This document shows positions 62,752-64,000 of a DNA stretch of 64,000 nt, piece after piece; the first letter of the stretch is position 1; every line of letters starts with the position of its first letter. Position numbers and translations under genes: made by a program. The DNA lies in NCBI RefSeq assembly GCF_000003815.2, contig NC_049985.1, positions 1,391,410-1,455,409 on the forward strand, in the 5' to 3' direction. Source of the stretch: Branchiostoma floridae (taxonomy: Eukaryota; Chordata; Leptocardii; Amphioxiformes; Branchiostomatidae). Below the pieces are notes generated by a model. It had not been told where the DNA came from. It was given only the letters and a program-made list of their open reading frames with translations, and searched no databases.

Positions 62752-64000
62752 CTTCAAGTCAAATCAAATCTCCGTCAATTTAACATCAAATCTTTTCCCA
62801 GTCTTTGAAGCTTAAAAAAGGCAATCTACCATTTCTTGGCAAGTTAACGTTATAACGTTATAATTAATAGTTTCACTGTTTTAAATCTGTATCATAAGAG
62901 AAGATTATTTATGTTTCCTTTAGTCTTGTAATCTGTATGTCCGTAAGTTTATCATTTGGTGTTTGTTCGAACCATTGATGGTTAATCCAAATAGGGCTAA
63001 AGGGCATCTTGATGAATCTTACTGCTACTGTCAGTCAGTCTATGCAATGTATGACATGTGACTAATCAGCCGCCACGCCACGTCGAGAGTTCGAGGCTTT
63101 TTTATTTTCCTTCCGCGAGAGAAAGTAGTCCGTTCTATGACTACGGCAGTCAACACCCCCTACAGGAAAGCTTATCGCAGGAGTACATAGCCTTTTATCT
63201 TACTAATTTCAAGTTATTTACAATATTTAGGACTCATTTGTTATGTCTACGGATTTTTGAACCGATAGTGTATCGTTTTCCCGTCAAAAATGCGGCCCGA
63301 AATCTCGTGATTTTCGTGTAATTTCCCCTCATATTTTTTACCTGTTGTAGATTTCAAACCAACAGGAATTTGGGACCACCAGAAAGAGCAAACATTGTAG
63401 TTTCTGTCGGTATAAGACTCATCATAGATTTTGAGGGCGTAATGCAAATGCCGCCAATCCGCGCGAAGCCATGTCATAATTTTGACTCTAGAATAGAACG
63501 CCCCAGATTTGGCTTTTCCAGTAATCATCGACTCTGGACAGGTCTTCGTCCCATAGATATCAAATCTTGACCGGAACCAAGCTAACAGTGGTCCCCCGTA
63601 TATAAATTCCAACTTTCAAGTTGATATGCCAATCCGAGATGATATAAATCTAACTTCAAAAGTTATAACTGACTGCCGTAGCGAACCGCGCGCCGTTTTG
63701 GGACAGTTCTACGTTCCATGACCCCCGGGTGTTGGGACCACTTGCAAGAAAGCTTGCTGCTTGAGGTTACAACTATCTATATTCATCATTTCATCGCATA
63801 TACAACTTTAAAGCTTCTCACTTCACTCCTTTGGATTTTTAGCAGATTTGTCTAGCTGTATCCATTTGATTTTATAACCTGAAATCAGTTGATTTTAGTG
63901 CAATTTCCAACGCTTTTTTTTACCTCGTGACAGATTTGAAAACAAACGGAAAATTTAGTGCACAGAATAGTCCGAATTCTATTCTTTCAGTAGGTATATG
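62752..64000. other. Right edge: ENPP intron with two diverged copies of a repeat
   Basis: No further ENPP exon recognised. TTTTTACCTGTTGTAGATTT and the text after it (about 63335-63420) recurs diverged at about 63917-64000. GTTAACGTTATAACGTTATAA at about 62843 is a small palindromic run. Function unknown. Confidence 0.4.

Noticed and set aside
63247-63612. 121-residue ORF on the minus strand as an ENPP exon
   Set aside because: No ENPP motif, no suitable splice borders, and part of it recurs as a diverged repeat at the right edge.

Overview
The window is animal genomic DNA. Short exons with GT/AG borders are scattered through introns full of small inverted-repeat transposons, tRNA-derived SINEs and LINE scraps. 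Exon style and repeat load look most like a cephalochordate (amphioxus, Branchiostoma); that assignment is inference from resemblance, not proof.

Almost all coding content is one tandem array of type-B carboxylesterase / cholinesterase-like genes (alpha/beta hydrolases), called A to I here from left to right. Minus strand: A (partial, leaves the left edge), B, C, D. Plus strand: E, F, G. Minus strand again: H (a remnant, last exon only) and I. D and E are head to head about 1 kb apart; G and H are tail to tail. Each full gene has the same ten coding exons in the same phases: signal peptide; N-terminal strand; loop ending in [12 protein letters not shown]; oxyanion hole HGGGW; nucleophile elbow GESAGG; a 79-nt exon; catalytic Glu (NNDEFG); helix; catalytic His (DHGDD); C-terminal exon. 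I assembled B, D, E, F, G and I as open frames of 605, 593, 594, 599, 605 and 577 codons. Most end in a hydrophobic tail typical of GPI-anchor signals, so they are probably secreted or cell-surface esterases. They lack the choline-binding Trp of true acetylcholinesterase.

The array grew by tandem and inverted duplication: the B-A interval on the minus strand matches the E-F interval on the plus strand, giving empty-site evidence for one transposon. At the right edge the last two exons of an ENPP-type ectonucleotide pyrophosphatase gene are visible (61751-62751, minus). A decayed copy of its terminal exon lies at 51582-52017 between H and I, so a block of esterase plus ENPP was probably once duplicated.

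The most unusual features are in H and I. H keeps only its last exon, split by a 4.2-kb foldback element. I has (1) exon 9 split by a 508-bp insertion flanked by a 9-bp duplication whose borders act as exact splice sites, a young intron gain; (2) exon 8 shortened by exactly 15 nt where a hAT-type terminal repeat supplies the 5' splice site; and (3) a C-terminus ending in SDEL, an ER-retention type tetrapeptide, instead of a GPI signal. Across paralogues the exons are nearly identical except at positions next to catalytic residues, which suggests diversification of the substrate pocket.
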